Positions 1 through 16,096 of a DNA stretch of 64,000 bases are shown here, in pieces (the first letter of the stretch is position 1; each line of letters begins with the position of its first letter). This DNA comes from Dimorphilus gyrociliatus. Its lineage: Eukaryota; Annelida; Polychaeta; Dinophilidae. The DNA lies in assembly GCA_904063045.1 (NCBI GenBank), contig CAJFCJ010000003.1, positions 2,218,504-2,282,503 on the forward strand, read 5' to 3'. The notes beneath the pieces were generated by a model that worked only from the letters and a program-made list of their open reading frames with translations, was not told the DNA's origin and made no database searches. The position numbers and the translations under genes were made by a program.

Positions 1-176
1 GGTCGAATTCTGCAAAAAAAATTTAAGGTACATTAATGAGATAAGAAATTTTTGAAGTTTTCGTCGTAATATTTCACTAGTACCTCGTCTGATAGCATTA
101 AAGGACCATCACACATTTTCATGTCCCTTATGGTATCTTTATTTGGCGAGTTCAGTACGTTGTTTTCAACAGTCAT
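1..176 (-). CDS. Unrecognised gene, 5' end only (cut by window edge)
   Basis: On the minus strand an ATG at 176 opens a 31-codon exon (176 to 84, starting MTVENNVLNSPNKD) that ends at a GTACTA donor. A T-rich tract followed by GCAG at 13-10 gives an acceptor, and the next exon continues open (NST) to the window edge. The implied intron is about 74 nt, typical for this locus. The fragment is too short to identify. It would be divergent from SPAG6, the two starts being 282 bp apart. Without the intron the frame closes after 48 codons, so a short random ORF is the alternative. Confidence 0.35.
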
Positions 177-458
177 TGCACAACATCATGGGTATGAGCG
201 ATAAAACATGAATATATCAAATCGATACGAAGGAGAGCGAGGCCAAAAGAAAAATAGCCAAATCAGGATTATTTTTCTATGATGCTATTATTCTAAAATT
301 ATTTAATTTTCACAAAATAATTAAATAAATAATATTTAGTTTTACAAAATAAAAAATCACTGCTGGCCTGTTGTTTCCAAGACAGCAGAATTTAAACGTA
401 AACAGGCATATTAACAATTAGAAAGAGTTTGCCTTTTTTTAAAGTAAAATTTACCAAA

Positions 459-2098
459 ATGAGCCAAAGGCAGGTTTTACAAGGTAAAAATTGTTGTATG
501 TTAATTTATAAAATATTTAATGTTATATTTTTTGTACAGTTTTTGAACAATATCAAAAATCAAGAACACAATTTGTCCAAACTGTAGCCGAATTAGCCAC
601 CCGGCCTCAGAATATTGAGATTCTACAGAATGCTGGTGTTATGTCACTTCTTAGACCTCTCCTTCTTGATATTGTACCAACTATACAACAAACGGCTGCT
701 CTAGCTTTGGGAAGATTGGCCAACTATAATGACGATCTGGCTGAGGCTGTTGTCAAAGGTGATATTTTACCTCAATTGGTTTATTCTTTAGCGGAGCAAA
801 ATGTTAGTATTACTTTCGATTCCCTACTTTATAAAGTGTTAACTTATTAATGAAACTTTTAGAGATTCTATAAGAAAGCTGCCGCATTTGTACTAAGAGC
901 GGTTGCTAAGCACTCACCGGCTCTCGCCCAATCTGTAGTTGATTGCGGAGCTTTGGACGCTCTTGTTATTTGTCTTGAAGAATTTGATCCCGGAGTTAAG
1001 GAGGCAGCTGCTTGGGCTCTAGGCTACATTGCGAGACATTCGGCTGAATTGGCTCAACATGTCGTTGACGCTGGTGCCGTTCCATTGCTTGTTCTTTGCG
1101 TGCAAGAGCCAGAGATTTCCTTAAAAAGAATAGCAGCTTCTGCCCTCAGTGATATATGCAAACACTCTCCAGAATTAGCCCAAACAGTCGTTGATGCTGG
1201 GGCTATAGCACACTTAGCTCAAATGATTCTTAATCCAGATGCAAAGTTGAAAAGACAAGTATTCTCTGCTCTTAGTCAAATCGCTAAGCACTCTGTAGAC
1301 TTGGCTGAGATGGTAGTTGAGGCAGAAATTTTTCCCGCCGTTCTTACTTGTCTAAGGGATCAAGATGAATATGTAAAAAAAAATGTGGCAACTCTCATAA
1401 GAGAAATCGCAAAGCATACTCCAGAGTTGAGTCAATTGATTGTCAATGCCGGTGGAGTAGCAGCGGTTGTGGACTACGTTGGAGAAACAAGAGGAAATGT
1501 TCGTTTGCCAGGTGTAATGATGCTTGGATATGTTGCGGCGCATAGCGAAAACTTAGCAATGGCTGTAATAGTTTCAAAAGGAGTCGTGCAGTTATCCGTC
1601 TGTTTATCAGAAGAAAGTGAGGATCATGTCCAGGCGGCTTGTGCATGGGCTTTAGGGCAAATTGGAAGACACACTCCCGAACACGCAAAAGCAGTTGCCG
1701 TTGCCAACGTCCTTCCTCGTTTGTTGCGTTGCTATTTAAGACCTGATGCCTCAGAAGACCTTCAAACAAAATCTAAGAAAGCTCTTAAAAACATACTACA
1801 GAAGTGTGTCCATCTTCCTGCCCTAGAGCCACTCTTACATGACGCTCCTCCGAATATTCTTAAACACGTTGTAGGCCAATTTAGTAAAGTTTTACCTCAC
1901 GATACTAAAGCAAGAAAATTATTTGTCACATCTTGTGGTTTGAAGAAAGTTCAGGAGATAAAGGCAGAACCCGGCTCTGCTTTAGCTGAATACATTAACG
2001 CTATAAATAATTGTTATCCGGAGGAGATTGTGAAGTATTATTCACCCGGCTATTCGGATGCCCTATTAGATAGAGTTGACAAGTATCAACCTCAATAG
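459..2098 (+). CDS. SPAG6: SPAG6, axonemal central-pair armadillo-repeat protein
   Basis: Three exons (459-483, 540-802, 863-2098) with introns of 56 and 60 nt give 507 residues, against about 509 in vertebrates. The start MSQRQVLQVFEQYQK, the block RPQNIEILQNAGVMSLL and the C-terminal IKAEPGSALAEYINAINNCYP are nearly identical to vertebrate SPAG6 as I know it. The whole protein is a run of armadillo repeats, visible as recurring 'KHSPELAQTVVDAGA'-type units. The family product sits on the C1 central-pair microtubule of motile cilia and is needed for ciliary beating. The ATG lies in the context CAAAATG and begins with the conserved MSQRQVLQ, which fixes the start. No internal defect is seen. 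Confidence 0.97.
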
Positions 2099-2551
2099 GA
2101 AGTAACAATTACTTCCGTTATACAACATCTTTCTCCGACTATATCACTTAAATTATCTACTAAAAGAAAACTTAAAACGTAATTTATAGAGTGAAGAAAA
2201 AGAAAAGTAACTCTATTTTATTTGGAAAGTTTGCTTTTCTATTCTGTCATTACGGATGATATATATATATAAATATATATACTAATATATTAGCAAAACA
2301 TCTCTACGCCATTTATTCGTCTATTTTATTTTATAAAACTATAAATAAAGATATGATTTTTCATTCAATATAATAATTATCTTAATATGAAATTAAAAAC
2401 CTACAAAGAGAATAATATCTAATCTTTCTATGCATTCGGCAAGAGAACGATATTAACCTATTAATCTGTTTGAATATTACCGTAGAAACGGTCACGTGGG
2501 TATTTAGATTTCTTTTGCAGTCTCAGTGAAATTAGAGGGTGATTGTACAAA

Positions 2552-5822
<3,271 letters not shown>

Positions 5823-6813
5823 CCATATTTTCTTCTATGTAAAATTATATTAAATCAATTATAAAAAATGCAATTTCTAGTAGGAAAGCTTAAATGGAAA
5901 AGAGCAAAATACTTTGCCATATTATTAAATTATCACTATTACTATCAAATGTTAAGTTACAGAGTTGTCTTGTTTCTAAAAAGGAAGCTAAAATATTTAT
6001 GAATACTTAAAAAAAATATCGTATCAAATTAACTATGTTCTATTTCTTGTCCTTTTAAAATTGTTATATCAGTTGAAATAAGAAAATATCAAATAAATGT
6101 CACTTTTATCTTACAATTTGTATCATTTGACTAAAGAAAAGTGTTCGCTTTGAGTAAATAGGTAATTTACCTATGGCCTTTGTGAGAGAAAAATAGCATG
6201 ACATATTGTATATCTATCGTCTTCATATATTCGAAAGTTACTGGTAATGACTCTTCGTTAGTACTTCTAAAGATTTGCATAAAGCAAACTGTATCAATGA
6301 AATGTATTAAACTAGTGCAAAAAAAATAGTTAATTATTTGATTAGCAATCTAATATTTTTAAATTATAGCCCTGACTTCTGTTAGCCATATCTCTTTTTT
6401 AACTTGGCTTTGTTCAACGTTAAATTAGGCATCAAAACTATTCTATTTCCATGCCCTTCAAGTAATTACTAAAATTGATAAACGAACATTATTTTGCTTT
6501 GTTGTATTGATAGTCATTATTTTAGGCTCTTAGTATATTATAGTTTCTGAACCTCATTGTTTTTTCTTCTGTTTAAGTGCTATGCAAGGAATAACTTTGT
6601 CTAGCACCGGAAGTTACGTCATAAATTTTCAGTTCTTTTCCAAAATGTTTACTCTTAAAAAATGCTTATTTTTAATAAGTGTTAACGAACCAAGAAAAAA
6701 ACGGATTTACGAAAGATATATTTATACGAAAATAACAAGTTTTGTCATAGCAACGTCAACAAGCAATGCCCTCATCTCTATAGAAGCAAACGTTTCAGGA
6801 AAGATAGTAAAAA
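5823..6813. other. Intergenic, no gene seen
   Basis: About 1 kb between the TMEM145-like stop and PACRG. The longest plus-strand frame here (from 6582) runs into the PACRG first exon in another frame and has no codon or family signature. I see no RNA gene or repeat of note. Confidence 0.6.
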
Positions 6814-7856
6814 ATGGCAGCGAAGGCTCAGAAATGCCCCCATTCTGATGCCTTTACGGTAATTTCTGGTAAAAAATCAGTAAGTTGTCCTTAATAACAG
6901 TATTTAGGAATTAAAAGAGGAAAAATACAGAAAAGTTAGATAATTTTCATGTTGTCGGCGTGCCTACGCTTTCTTGAAATAAACAGAAAGTTATCAATTC
7001 TTCCTGTCAATATGAGACGTTGCATTAGAACTAATTATGATTATGATATATAGTTCTACTATATACATTATTTATTTTAATTAATTGTTTCAGCCTAGCG
7101 CTCCACCAACAACCGGAGCTTTTAAGAGGAGTAAAGCGAATCCATCAAACTTTCGAAAGTTTTACGAAAGAGGAGATTTTCCAATAGGCTTGGAACATGA
7201 TACCAAGGGCAATAAAATTGCGTGGAAAGTAGAAATTGAGAAATTAGACTATCATCACTATCTACCACTTTTCTTTGATGGCCTAAGCGAAATAACCCAT
7301 CCTTATGAATTCTTTGCAAGGCAAGGTGTTCATGATATGCTGGAACATGGTGGTAGTAAAATTCTACCCGTCATTCCTCAATTAATTATACCTGTCAAAA
7401 GTAAGCTATATTTTACTTTACGTTTTTTCTCTTCGCGTATCAATATGTGAGTAGACCTCAATTAATATAAATTTTTTCATTAGACGCCCTCAGCACGAAG
7501 GATACTCAGGTTATGTGTACAACGCTGAAAATTCTACAACATCTAGTTGTTTCTGCTGATATGATTGGTGAAGCTCTCGTCCCATACTATCGCCAAATTT
7601 TACCAGTGTTAAATTTTTTCAAGAACAAAAATTGTAAGATTGTAATAGTAAACTTGATTAGAGTTTAGTAATTTCTGAGTACATTCTTTATACAGTGAAC
7701 GTTGGAGACAAAATCGATTACAGCCAGCAGAAGAGAGAAAATTTGGGTGACTTGATTCAGGAAACATTAGAAGCATTTGAGCGTCATGGCGGAGAAGATG
7801 CTTTCATTAACATCAAGTATATGATTCCCACTTATGAATCGGTCATGTTAAATTAA
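6814..7856 (+). CDS. PACRG: PACRG, ciliary microtubule inner-junction protein
   Basis: Four exons (6814-6879, 7094-7400, 7484-7633, 7696-7856) join in phase. The core [47 protein letters not shown] and the tail [21 protein letters not shown] match vertebrate PACRG almost residue for residue. The family protein forms, with FAP20, the inner junction linking A and B tubules of axonemal doublets. The first exon ([20 protein letters not shown]) is not conserved; it is chosen because it ends at a clean GTAAGT donor in the right phase. The N-terminal extension of vertebrate PACRG is absent. Together with SPAG6 this makes two axonemal genes within 8 kb, each with its own upstream region. Confidence 0.95.
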
Positions 7857-8672
7857 TCTGGTTTGCAAGCTATACTACTCGAATCCAAGAACGAATTTAT
7901 CAGATATTGAACAATAAAAATATTGATACTTGGTAGTCTATGCTGTAAATGTGTTTTGTTTCGCAGAATATCGTATATTATCAATTACAACTTAAAGTAT
8001 AATTTAGCAAATAAAACACCTATATTTTAATATTTTTTCTCTTGAGCCATGACTTTTATAAGTTAAAAACAGAGCAAACACCGTATAAGACATTCACTAG
8101 TCATATATTTTACATAAATCTTTAACAAATATTTAGTTATCAAACGTGTTCGATATTTTTCTACGCTTTTGCTTTTCCAATATTTTTTACAAATAAGAAT
8201 ATTGAAACGCTCGATTAACGTTCGTTTGTATGACATTTTATGCACATGATATCTATTTCCCTGATCTAATAATAAGTTTAATAAATTAGACGGAAAATAA
8301 TAATGTAGCAAACAGCTTTTGATATACAAAACAGACAGAACAGTAAAGTTATTTAATCTTCTTACTTTCATTTTCCAACTCGATATTACTGAATGGTTTG
8401 GTGTTACGTTGACTTTAATATTCTTTTTAAAAAATTGGTTATTCTATCTTACAACGACTTAGTTGACAAAAGATACAGTTAAGAGTATTATGTTTTTGTT
8501 AAATATGATGAAAAAAATATATAGATATTCAGAGTATAAAATCTCTGTTGCTATAGGAAAGTCATGAATAAAAGAAAAAAAAGTAAACGTAATACAAAAG
8601 TTTTACTTTTTAAAATTTCATGATAAGAATAAAAGACGTGTTTTCTTGCTTTGATTGCTAAATAGATCTATT

Positions 8673-11600
8673 TTATACAATTTCAATGGGAACAAATGCA
8701 GTAATTTCATCACTCAATGGTACGGATAACATTTTACCCGCTGGAAAGTCATGCACTTTCAAAAGATGTAAATTACCTTCTTCGAAAGAATTTTCCTTAA
8801 ATTTTATCTTTTCAGTCTCAATTTTAAATATATTTTCATCCTCCAAATCAGACTCCTTCAACTCCGCTTTCATAGAATTATCTCCAGGCGCAGAATTATT
8901 TGGATCCTTTATAATTTGAATAACAAAAGCATTACCAACAACAAAAAACTTTGCCAAAGGGACATAACATTCGTAATTTGTTTTCCTTCTGCCAGACCTT
9001 TTAAACTTTCTTAGCTGAGTTTTATTCATGTTAAAATGAAATTCTTGTTCAGGCCATTCAGATACTGGAATATCTCCTTTAGAATTTTTAGCAACTCGCA
9101 TCCTCTCGCCGTCAATAATTTCGCTAGTTTTTATAAATTTTTGAACGTATGATTCATCTAAAAGTTATAAGTAAAAACATAAATAAATAACAATATATAA
9201 AAAAATTCAAAAATATATAATATATAATTTAAATATAAATATAGGTTACAATTACCTATGTTATTATTAACATTTAATGAAGATTTCTTCTTCGATACAG
9301 CGTTTTCATAATCATCTTCATTCTCATCTTCATCGCTGATATCTTGTTCAGATTGACTTGCTTCTCCTTTTTTGCATGTATTACTTTTCTTAAAAAGAGG
9401 TTGCTCTTCATCAAAACTTGATTCTTTACTTAATTTTCTACGACGTTTCCTTGCTGCGTTTTTATAAGCGTACATTTGCTTTTGTTCAACGCCAAGTAAC
9501 TTTAAAACGTCAACATTTTTCCTTTTCTTAGGCCTAACCCATTTAGATTTATAGCTATTTGATGAAAGCGAAAGAAAAGTAGAAAATTATAGGTAAAATA
9601 CTATGTAAAATATAAAAAAAGGAGATATATAACCTTTTAGACGTTCCCTTGGACCGCCTTTTTTGTTTCAAATTATCAACTTTCTCAACTGTCTCTTCTT
9701 GTTCTCGTTCTCCGTCACCGATATCTTCTTTATCATCTTCAACGGTTTCGCTTGTTGTTTTTTCTCTTTGTATTTCGTGCAGAATATCTCCAACGCTAAA
9801 CTGTTCTAAAAGTCTAGGCCATGTAAAAGTTGTTAATATTCTTTTTCTTAGTAATTTATATTCGTCGGTTTGCTTGTATTCATAAGCCATAGCGTTTAGT
9901 CTATGCATTAAAATTGAGCTCATTTCATTTTGCCGCTTTTCAATCTCCATTGCCAATTGTATTACATGAGGTTTATAGCTTTTACAAAGACTCATAGAAC
10001 CTAACACGTTATCCCATTTGAAAGTAACTGGTGAACCTGCTGGAAGTCGATATTCAACTAATGGAAGCGCTCGCAAGACTCTGTCATAGCCTCTCATCGT
10101 CGTAGTAGTTGGGTATAGTGGAGTAATATCAGAGTATTCCTTATCAATATATATTTGAGCTGGTAACGGTAAATCAGCGCTAGGTAAGCGTTTCTGTGCG
10201 TTAGCTCGTGTTGTTATAGATATGACATCCTGAACGTTATGTTGTATCGTTCGAGCGAATAAAGAGTCATTCATATGTTTTATCTTTAAAAATACAAAAT
10301 AAGGAAAGTGATAAATTATTTACTTCAACTATTCAAAATAGATTATAATGGGAACCTTCAATTTATTCAAATCATGTTCCAAAATATTGTGCTCACTCAT
10401 AATTTCCTCTGATCGGTCGCACAATCTATCAATGTCAATCTCAAAAAGCTAATAAGAATAAAATAATACTTCATTTATTTTTGGCTTATACTATAATTAT
10501 AGAAAATATTATACTTCTCCTAATTCACTCATAATGTTATCATGAGTTTTGACGTTTAAAGATTCAATTGATCGAAAACAATCTTTGGTAGATTTTGGAA
10601 CTTTAGTCCTCTTTTGCAAAGTTCTAATTATAACGTCTAATTGTTCATGTGTAAAATCCTCCGGAGAATCGATAGCACCTAATGAAATAGTGTTTTATCT
10701 TTGTATTGAAAGTATTTCTATTTAAAAATTCTAAATTTTTAAAAACCTTGTTTAAGAAACTCTCTGCTTTCCTTTTGTAAATGGTAACATCTTCGTTTAG
10801 TTCCTTTAGCATCTGATTTTAGTTCATACTCTGTAACCTGAGCTAAACTAATTAGATCTTTAACTTTTGTAATTCGACCAAAATTTCGCATTCTCGTCAT
10901 CAAAATGGCTTGCTAAAATAAAAAGTAATACAATAGCATTTTGTTTGTAATCTACATTATCTACCAATTTTTGAGAGCGCTTCTTCTCATTTACAGCACT
11001 ACGTTCTTGTATATATCTTAGACGTCTAGCCTTTGCTTTTACGCCTTTCGATAATGACTTAAATACCAGGCTCTTAAGTTGTCTTTCATTTTCAGTCGAT
11101 CTTATGACCTCCAGATCAATTTTCGCTTTTCTTAACTGCATAGAAACTAGAGGTTTTGGCGGTGACACACCTAAATAGAATATGCAAGTATTATTTTATA
11201 TTCTAGAATTAAAGATATACGGTATTCTAACCCATTTCTATATTTTTTACTAGTTCTCTAGCACTCTCTCTAATCTCCTCAACTTTAATTCTATGCATGT
11301 TTTCATCTATTTTATGAGCTTCTTCATCTTCGTATAAAAGCATTAAACCCTGTAAATTTAATAAGATATATGAAGAAATAACCTGGAGAGCAGCTTTTTT
11401 TTAAATTACTTGAACAATATCATTTAATTCTGGATTCTTGATCTTTTTCAATTCAGCCAAATTTTCCGCATTTAAAGCTCTATCAATAGTATTTTTTGTC
11501 GTTTCATTAAAATCTTTTATTCTTGCTTGAGCTTCCTTTATAAAAAGAAAATTCAATTTTATAAAAATATTATATATAAAATATATACTGTATATAGTAT

Positions 11601-13838
11601 ATGAGTATATTAAATTTATATATATACATGTATATCATAAGGTATAAATATGAACTACTATGAAAGAAGATACGAACTTTAACTAAATAAGATTTCTTCA
11701 TTGATCTTAAATTTTCTTTGAAACTTTGCAAGTCCATTTCGTGTAGGAATTTTTCAGAAGCCGTTATAAGTAAACTTAGTTCAGAATCCTTTTTAAACAA
11801 TAAATAAATTACTGAATAGAAAATAAAGCTACTAGCAATAATAATGCTTTTACATTCATTCTAGCCATAATATACGCATCTTCTTTCCATTTAGACAAGG
11901 ATTGGTATCTTTGAAACAACATTTTACTTGTTCTTCCAGAGAAAGCTTTTGCCATATCAACCCATCGAACTAAATTACGAATTAAAACAATCATTAAGTT
12001 AAAGTATATGTCATATATAATTGATTTTTACCATTAGCACCCTCTTTTAATTGCATTATTGTTAAATCTTCTTCCGTCGTCCAATTACCGAATATCAAAG
12101 TTTCATCCAAGTTATCCTCATATCTAAAGAGGAAAAAAGAAAAAAAATGATATATTTTTTGTGATTCTCTTGATTCTATTATAGTTTTAAATACTAACTT
12201 TTGTCTACAAGACAAGGCAGATCTGGTTGTTATAATTCGTGATGCTTTGACATAATCAGCACCAAAAGTTTCAATTGATAAACGTAATAACTATTGAAAA
12301 GAAAGTTTAATTTTAAAAAATTGCCTGCTACTTTAGTTTATTTAAAAATTTTACATCTTCCTCGCCTTCAGTCCAAGGACCTAACATATAGCCCTTTAAT
12401 TTCGACTTATAAATTCGAACACAAGAATCAGGAGTAATATCCCCTAACTTTTCAGATACTAGAAAAACATTGTAAATAATATTTAGGTTTAAAATAATAT
12501 TAGTAAAACATAAACATAAAATATTAAATAATAATTATTACCTTTATACCAGTTGATAAATTGGTTGTTTGTATATTCGGCCACAATATTTCTAAACTCT
12601 TCAAGCGAAAGTCTATTAACCTTTCTATTTTTCAATGAAAATAAAGATAAGTTAACAAAACTCAATTTAATCATAGATAATTACGGTTCATCAAGTTCTG
12701 GCCATCTTTTGACTGCAGCTAAATAGCCTCTTAAGCATTCAAAAACACTTCTATTTTCCTTTTAAAAAAATAAAAATATAAGCTTTCATATCATTAACAT
12801 CATTATTATATTTAATTCAAACCCCCATCTCTTTTGCAATGGTATTCCAATTAGTTCCTTTTTCAACTAAGCCAATAAGTTTTTTCAAGCTATCAGTAGA
12901 GAAATTTCCTCCGGACAACGAAGGATGCAGAACCATAGACCACATTAATCTACAATTTTCTTCTGAATGTATACCCTTAAAATCTGTAACCGATATTTTA
13001 AGCCAGTCAATTTCGTGTGATTGGTCAGGAGGTTCTAAAAGTTCTTCATCGGATAGTGTAGGTATTTTTGCCATCTCAGCTTTAATTTTATCAATTTCCT
13101 CTTCATACTTTTTCTTTTGTGATTCAGGTAACTTATCATTATCCAATTTCTCGTTTAGCAGCTCAAGTCTATTTTTAGTGGTATAAGAGATTTAGACCGT
13201 TATTACATATTATTTCATAGTGAAAACTATTAAAATAAACCTGTTTCGAAATGGTTGGCATTTACGATAAATAGTGTCTTCCCTTACTGCTTTTTCAATA
13301 ATTTCCACATCATCTCTAAACCATTTTTTTCTATTTCTAACTGATGGATCAAAAGCTCGATACTTTTTAAGAAACTTTGAATCGTTTGTTTCTGGATAAG
13401 CCTGAATGTCAATATATATTATAATTTACATTAATTATTTTCTATTTATTGTCATACGAAGCCATTCTCATCTTGTATATAGGGTTTTTGAATAATATCA
13501 AAAATTTGAATTCCTTTTTCTGGTTCCTCAGGTTTTCCCCTGTTTAAATCTTCTTCAATTTCTCGTTGCTGACCGCGATTCCTTGATAAAGCTATTTCGA
13601 ATTTTCTTCTTAGTTCAACTAAATTGGCCTGGCATTGTTGGTTTAATGCCAATGTCTGCACGAGGGGAGAGTTGTACTCGTCCGGTTCACTACTAATATT
13701 TGCTGACGACTACAAATAAAATGTGAACATTTGAATAATGTAAATCCGTATGTATACCTTAGAATATCCAAAATCCGATAAGCTTTGAAGTTCATATTGC
13801 ACTAGCTCCTCGTCATCACTGCTTTCAGAATCGGTCAT
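8673..13838 (-). CDS. SNAPC4: SNAPC4-like Myb-repeat subunit of the snRNA-activating complex
   Basis: A many-exon minus gene starting at ATG 13838 (MTDSESSDDEELVQYELQSL). The N-terminal half follows the SNAPC4 plan: an acidic start, a coiled segment (ANLVELRRKFEIALSRNRGQ), a linker, then Myb-type repeats. DWLKISVTDFKGIHSEENCRL (near 13010) is the first half-repeat; later repeats carry GPWTEGEEDLLLRL (near 12380) and NWTTEEDLTIMQL with NWVDMAKAFSGRTSKMLFQR (12100-11900). The family subunit binds the proximal sequence element of snRNA genes for Pol II and Pol III. The second half (11800-8673) is charged and coiled and I do not recognise it; it includes LPLVEYRLPAGSPVTFKWDN and Lys/Arg-Glu/Asp-rich stretches. 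The exon junctions I checked in the second half agree in phase (for example 10274 region, 9600 and 9250), which supports one transcript. A second gene beginning within 11.7-10.3 kb cannot be ruled out. Stop TAA at 8675-8673. Confidence 0.8.
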
Positions 13839-14293
13839 GATAAGGGTCTGCGCGAAAATAGAAACACCTGTTGTTAGTTCATAGGAATCCCAAAATAAAG
13901 TTTATGAAAATAGAATTAAGCAAACTATATATATGTTTTTACCTATATTAGGATATTTTAAAGACTATCATAAGAGTTTGTGTTGATTATTTCAATACTA
14001 AAGATTCATAACAGAAACAAAATCGACAACCAAACGAAATCTTTTCCAAACTAATGGTGTCCTAGTTTGAAATATAAATTCCCTGTAAGTATCTGGCTCA
14101 AAGTACTAAGATGAGAGTTGAGCATAAATATACAATGAATAAATTAACAACAGTTCTTGCTTTAAGGAAATTAGAAATTTCTTTTTCACAGGAAACTCTC
14201 AAAGGAAACAGAATACAAGTCATGTGATCTCTATTTAGTATATGTTTCACCGTTGCTCAATGTTCTAAACATTTTATGAAACCGACTACAAAT

Positions 14294-15267
14294 ATGGAAG
14301 AGGTAGTAAATATAAAAATTAAGACGCCTATTTACGAATATGCACTATAAAATTTCCAATATAGTCTTATAATAGTAAAATCATTGATGGAGAGGCGTCT
14401 GAATCAGATGAAGAAGAGATAGAGCAGGAAAGTTTTTCTACATTAGATTCTATATCTCCTTTACAAGGTGAGATATGATTGCTTTAACATAATTAATTAT
14501 CCCGTAATGTTATGATAATGCGAATAAACGCTAGAGTTTATTAGCTTTTTTATCATATTTTGTATGCAGAAGATGAAGGCTGTCTGTAAACATTCCAATT
14601 TATAGAATATCTTTGAAGTTGTCAAATTTATCTCCCCTTTTCTTATATTTATTCTTATATTTCCAGGAAAATATAATTTACTTAGGGATATATTTGTTAT
14701 ATTCTATAAAAAATTTACATTTTGATTTCAAGTATATAACTACTAACGTCACTAATGTATTCTATCTTATCGAACGCTTAACAGTTTCGCCCAGTCCTCA
14801 GGCGCTGACAAAAGTCACTTTGACACCCAAATACAATAGGTAAGTTGACCTTTGACAGATATATGAATTATATAATTGAAATCATTATTTATTTCAGTTT
14901 ACTTCAAAGAAAACTATGTAAGAAGCAAAAATAACTAATTTTTTATTTTTATTTACGTAATTAATTATGTATTTTAACCTTAGTTGAAAAAAATATGAAA
15001 TTGAGATCAGATATTGTATCTTATAAATGTGAAAGTTTCATAAAATCTGCCGATAGAATAAAGAATCTTAATGATCAAATCAAGTTAACATATGTGAAAT
15101 TGCAGGTAAATATTTATCAGTCATTCTCCTTTGTTTATTTGTAAAATCTAGCTTTTAATTGTTATCAGGAAACCTCCCAGAAAATGAGATTATCTTTAAA
15201 TGATCTTTTGAATACCGAAGACCAGATTAAAGAATGCTCAGATACGAACTTTGGGAACTTTAAATAA
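14294..15267 (+). CDS. BLOC1S3: BLOC1S3-like small coiled-coil protein
   Basis: Six short exons joined by in-phase introns, the first being just ATG GAA GAG before a GTAGTA donor at 14303. The product starts with an acidic stretch (DGEASESDEEEIEQESF), followed by a helical part, SLLQRKLFEKNMKLRSDIVS then KSADRIKNLNDQIKLTYVKL and ETSQKMRLSLNDLLNTEDQI. The order (acidic GEASESDEE N-terminus, LLQRKL motif, amphipathic helix) resembles BLOC1S3, a subunit of the BLOC-1 complex for lysosome-related organelle biogenesis. The match is to architecture and short motifs only, so another small coiled-coil subunit is possible. It is head-to-head with SNAPC4 (456 bp apart). Confidence 0.5.
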
Positions 15268-15423
15268 ACTTTATATTTTTCCTAAATTGTACAAACTATT
15301 ACAATAATGAAATATATTTATTTATTGTCACATGACTTCTTCCTAGTTTGGCACTTGCGGAATATTCATGGATTGTTAATAAAATGGATATCTGCAATTG
15401 CTAATCAAGGTGGTAGTTATTAT

Positions 15424-16096
15424 TCAACTTTTGAGATAATAGTCGAAAGATTTTCCCTTATTGTCTTTAACATCTTTCAACTCGGGACAAACTGACAGTA
15501 GATAATCAATAATGTCTTTATGTTGATTTTCGGCAGCCTAAATATAAAGTAATATAGAATTTATTAATATGATATAGATCAACGATTTTGTATAGTAGAT
15601 ATACAGATTACAAGTATATAAGACTGTTTGAAGTCTTTCTTGTATATACCTTATGTAAAGCCGTTTTTCCATCGCTATCTATAGCTTTTATTTCAGCCGT
15701 ATTTTTAATTAGTAATTCTACAATAGACTTTTTTCCGGTAGAGCTTGCTCTGTGTAAGCTGGTCGAGTTACCGCTTCTTGTGGTAGCATTTACAAAGGCT
15801 CCATGCTTTAACAATAAACTGCAGACATCTTCATGACCATTTCTACTGGCGTAATGCTTTAAAAAGAAAGAAGGGATTTAATTAAATTATAATATATAAT
15901 GACAAAGTGTTACCAAGGCTGTGTATCCTGATTGATCCGGCCTATTTACATCAACGCCCTTTGATATAAATTTTTTTACTTCATTATAGTCACCAGACAC
16001 GGCAGGTTCCCAAATACCCCTTTCAAATTCCATCTCAGCTATTGATTGTTGTACAGATGAACTATACTGAGCAGAACATTGATGATTATGATCCAT
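15424..16096 (-). CDS. ANKRD39: ANKRD39, small ankyrin-repeat protein
   Basis: Three exons: 16096-15914, 15856-15650, 15537-15424. The N-terminus SVQQSIAEMEFERGIWEPAVSG corresponds to the vertebrate ANKRD39 block around MDFERGIWSAA, and GYTAL|HYASRNGHEDVCSLLLKHGA spans the first splice junction exactly as in that family. Three ankyrin repeats follow (STSLHRASSTGKKSIVELLI; DGKTALHKAAENQHKDIIDYLL). The length of about 167 aa is close to the vertebrate 183. The molecular role of ANKRD39 is not established. It converges with the BLOC1S3-like gene, the stops being 157 bp apart. Confidence 0.93.

Noticed and set aside
1352-1769. Minus-strand frames of 63 and 108 codons
   Set aside because: Antisense shadows of the large SPAG6 exon.
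8063-8371. Minus-strand 102-codon frame downstream of SNAPC4
   Set aside because: Rich in Tyr, Leu and Lys as expected of random AT-rich DNA; no motif, signal peptide or splice context. Probably SNAPC4 3' UTR or spacer.
12839-13186. Plus-strand 115-codon Ser/Phe-rich frame
   Set aside because: Antisense shadow of the SNAPC4 exon; composition is the complement of its Glu/Lys-rich codons.
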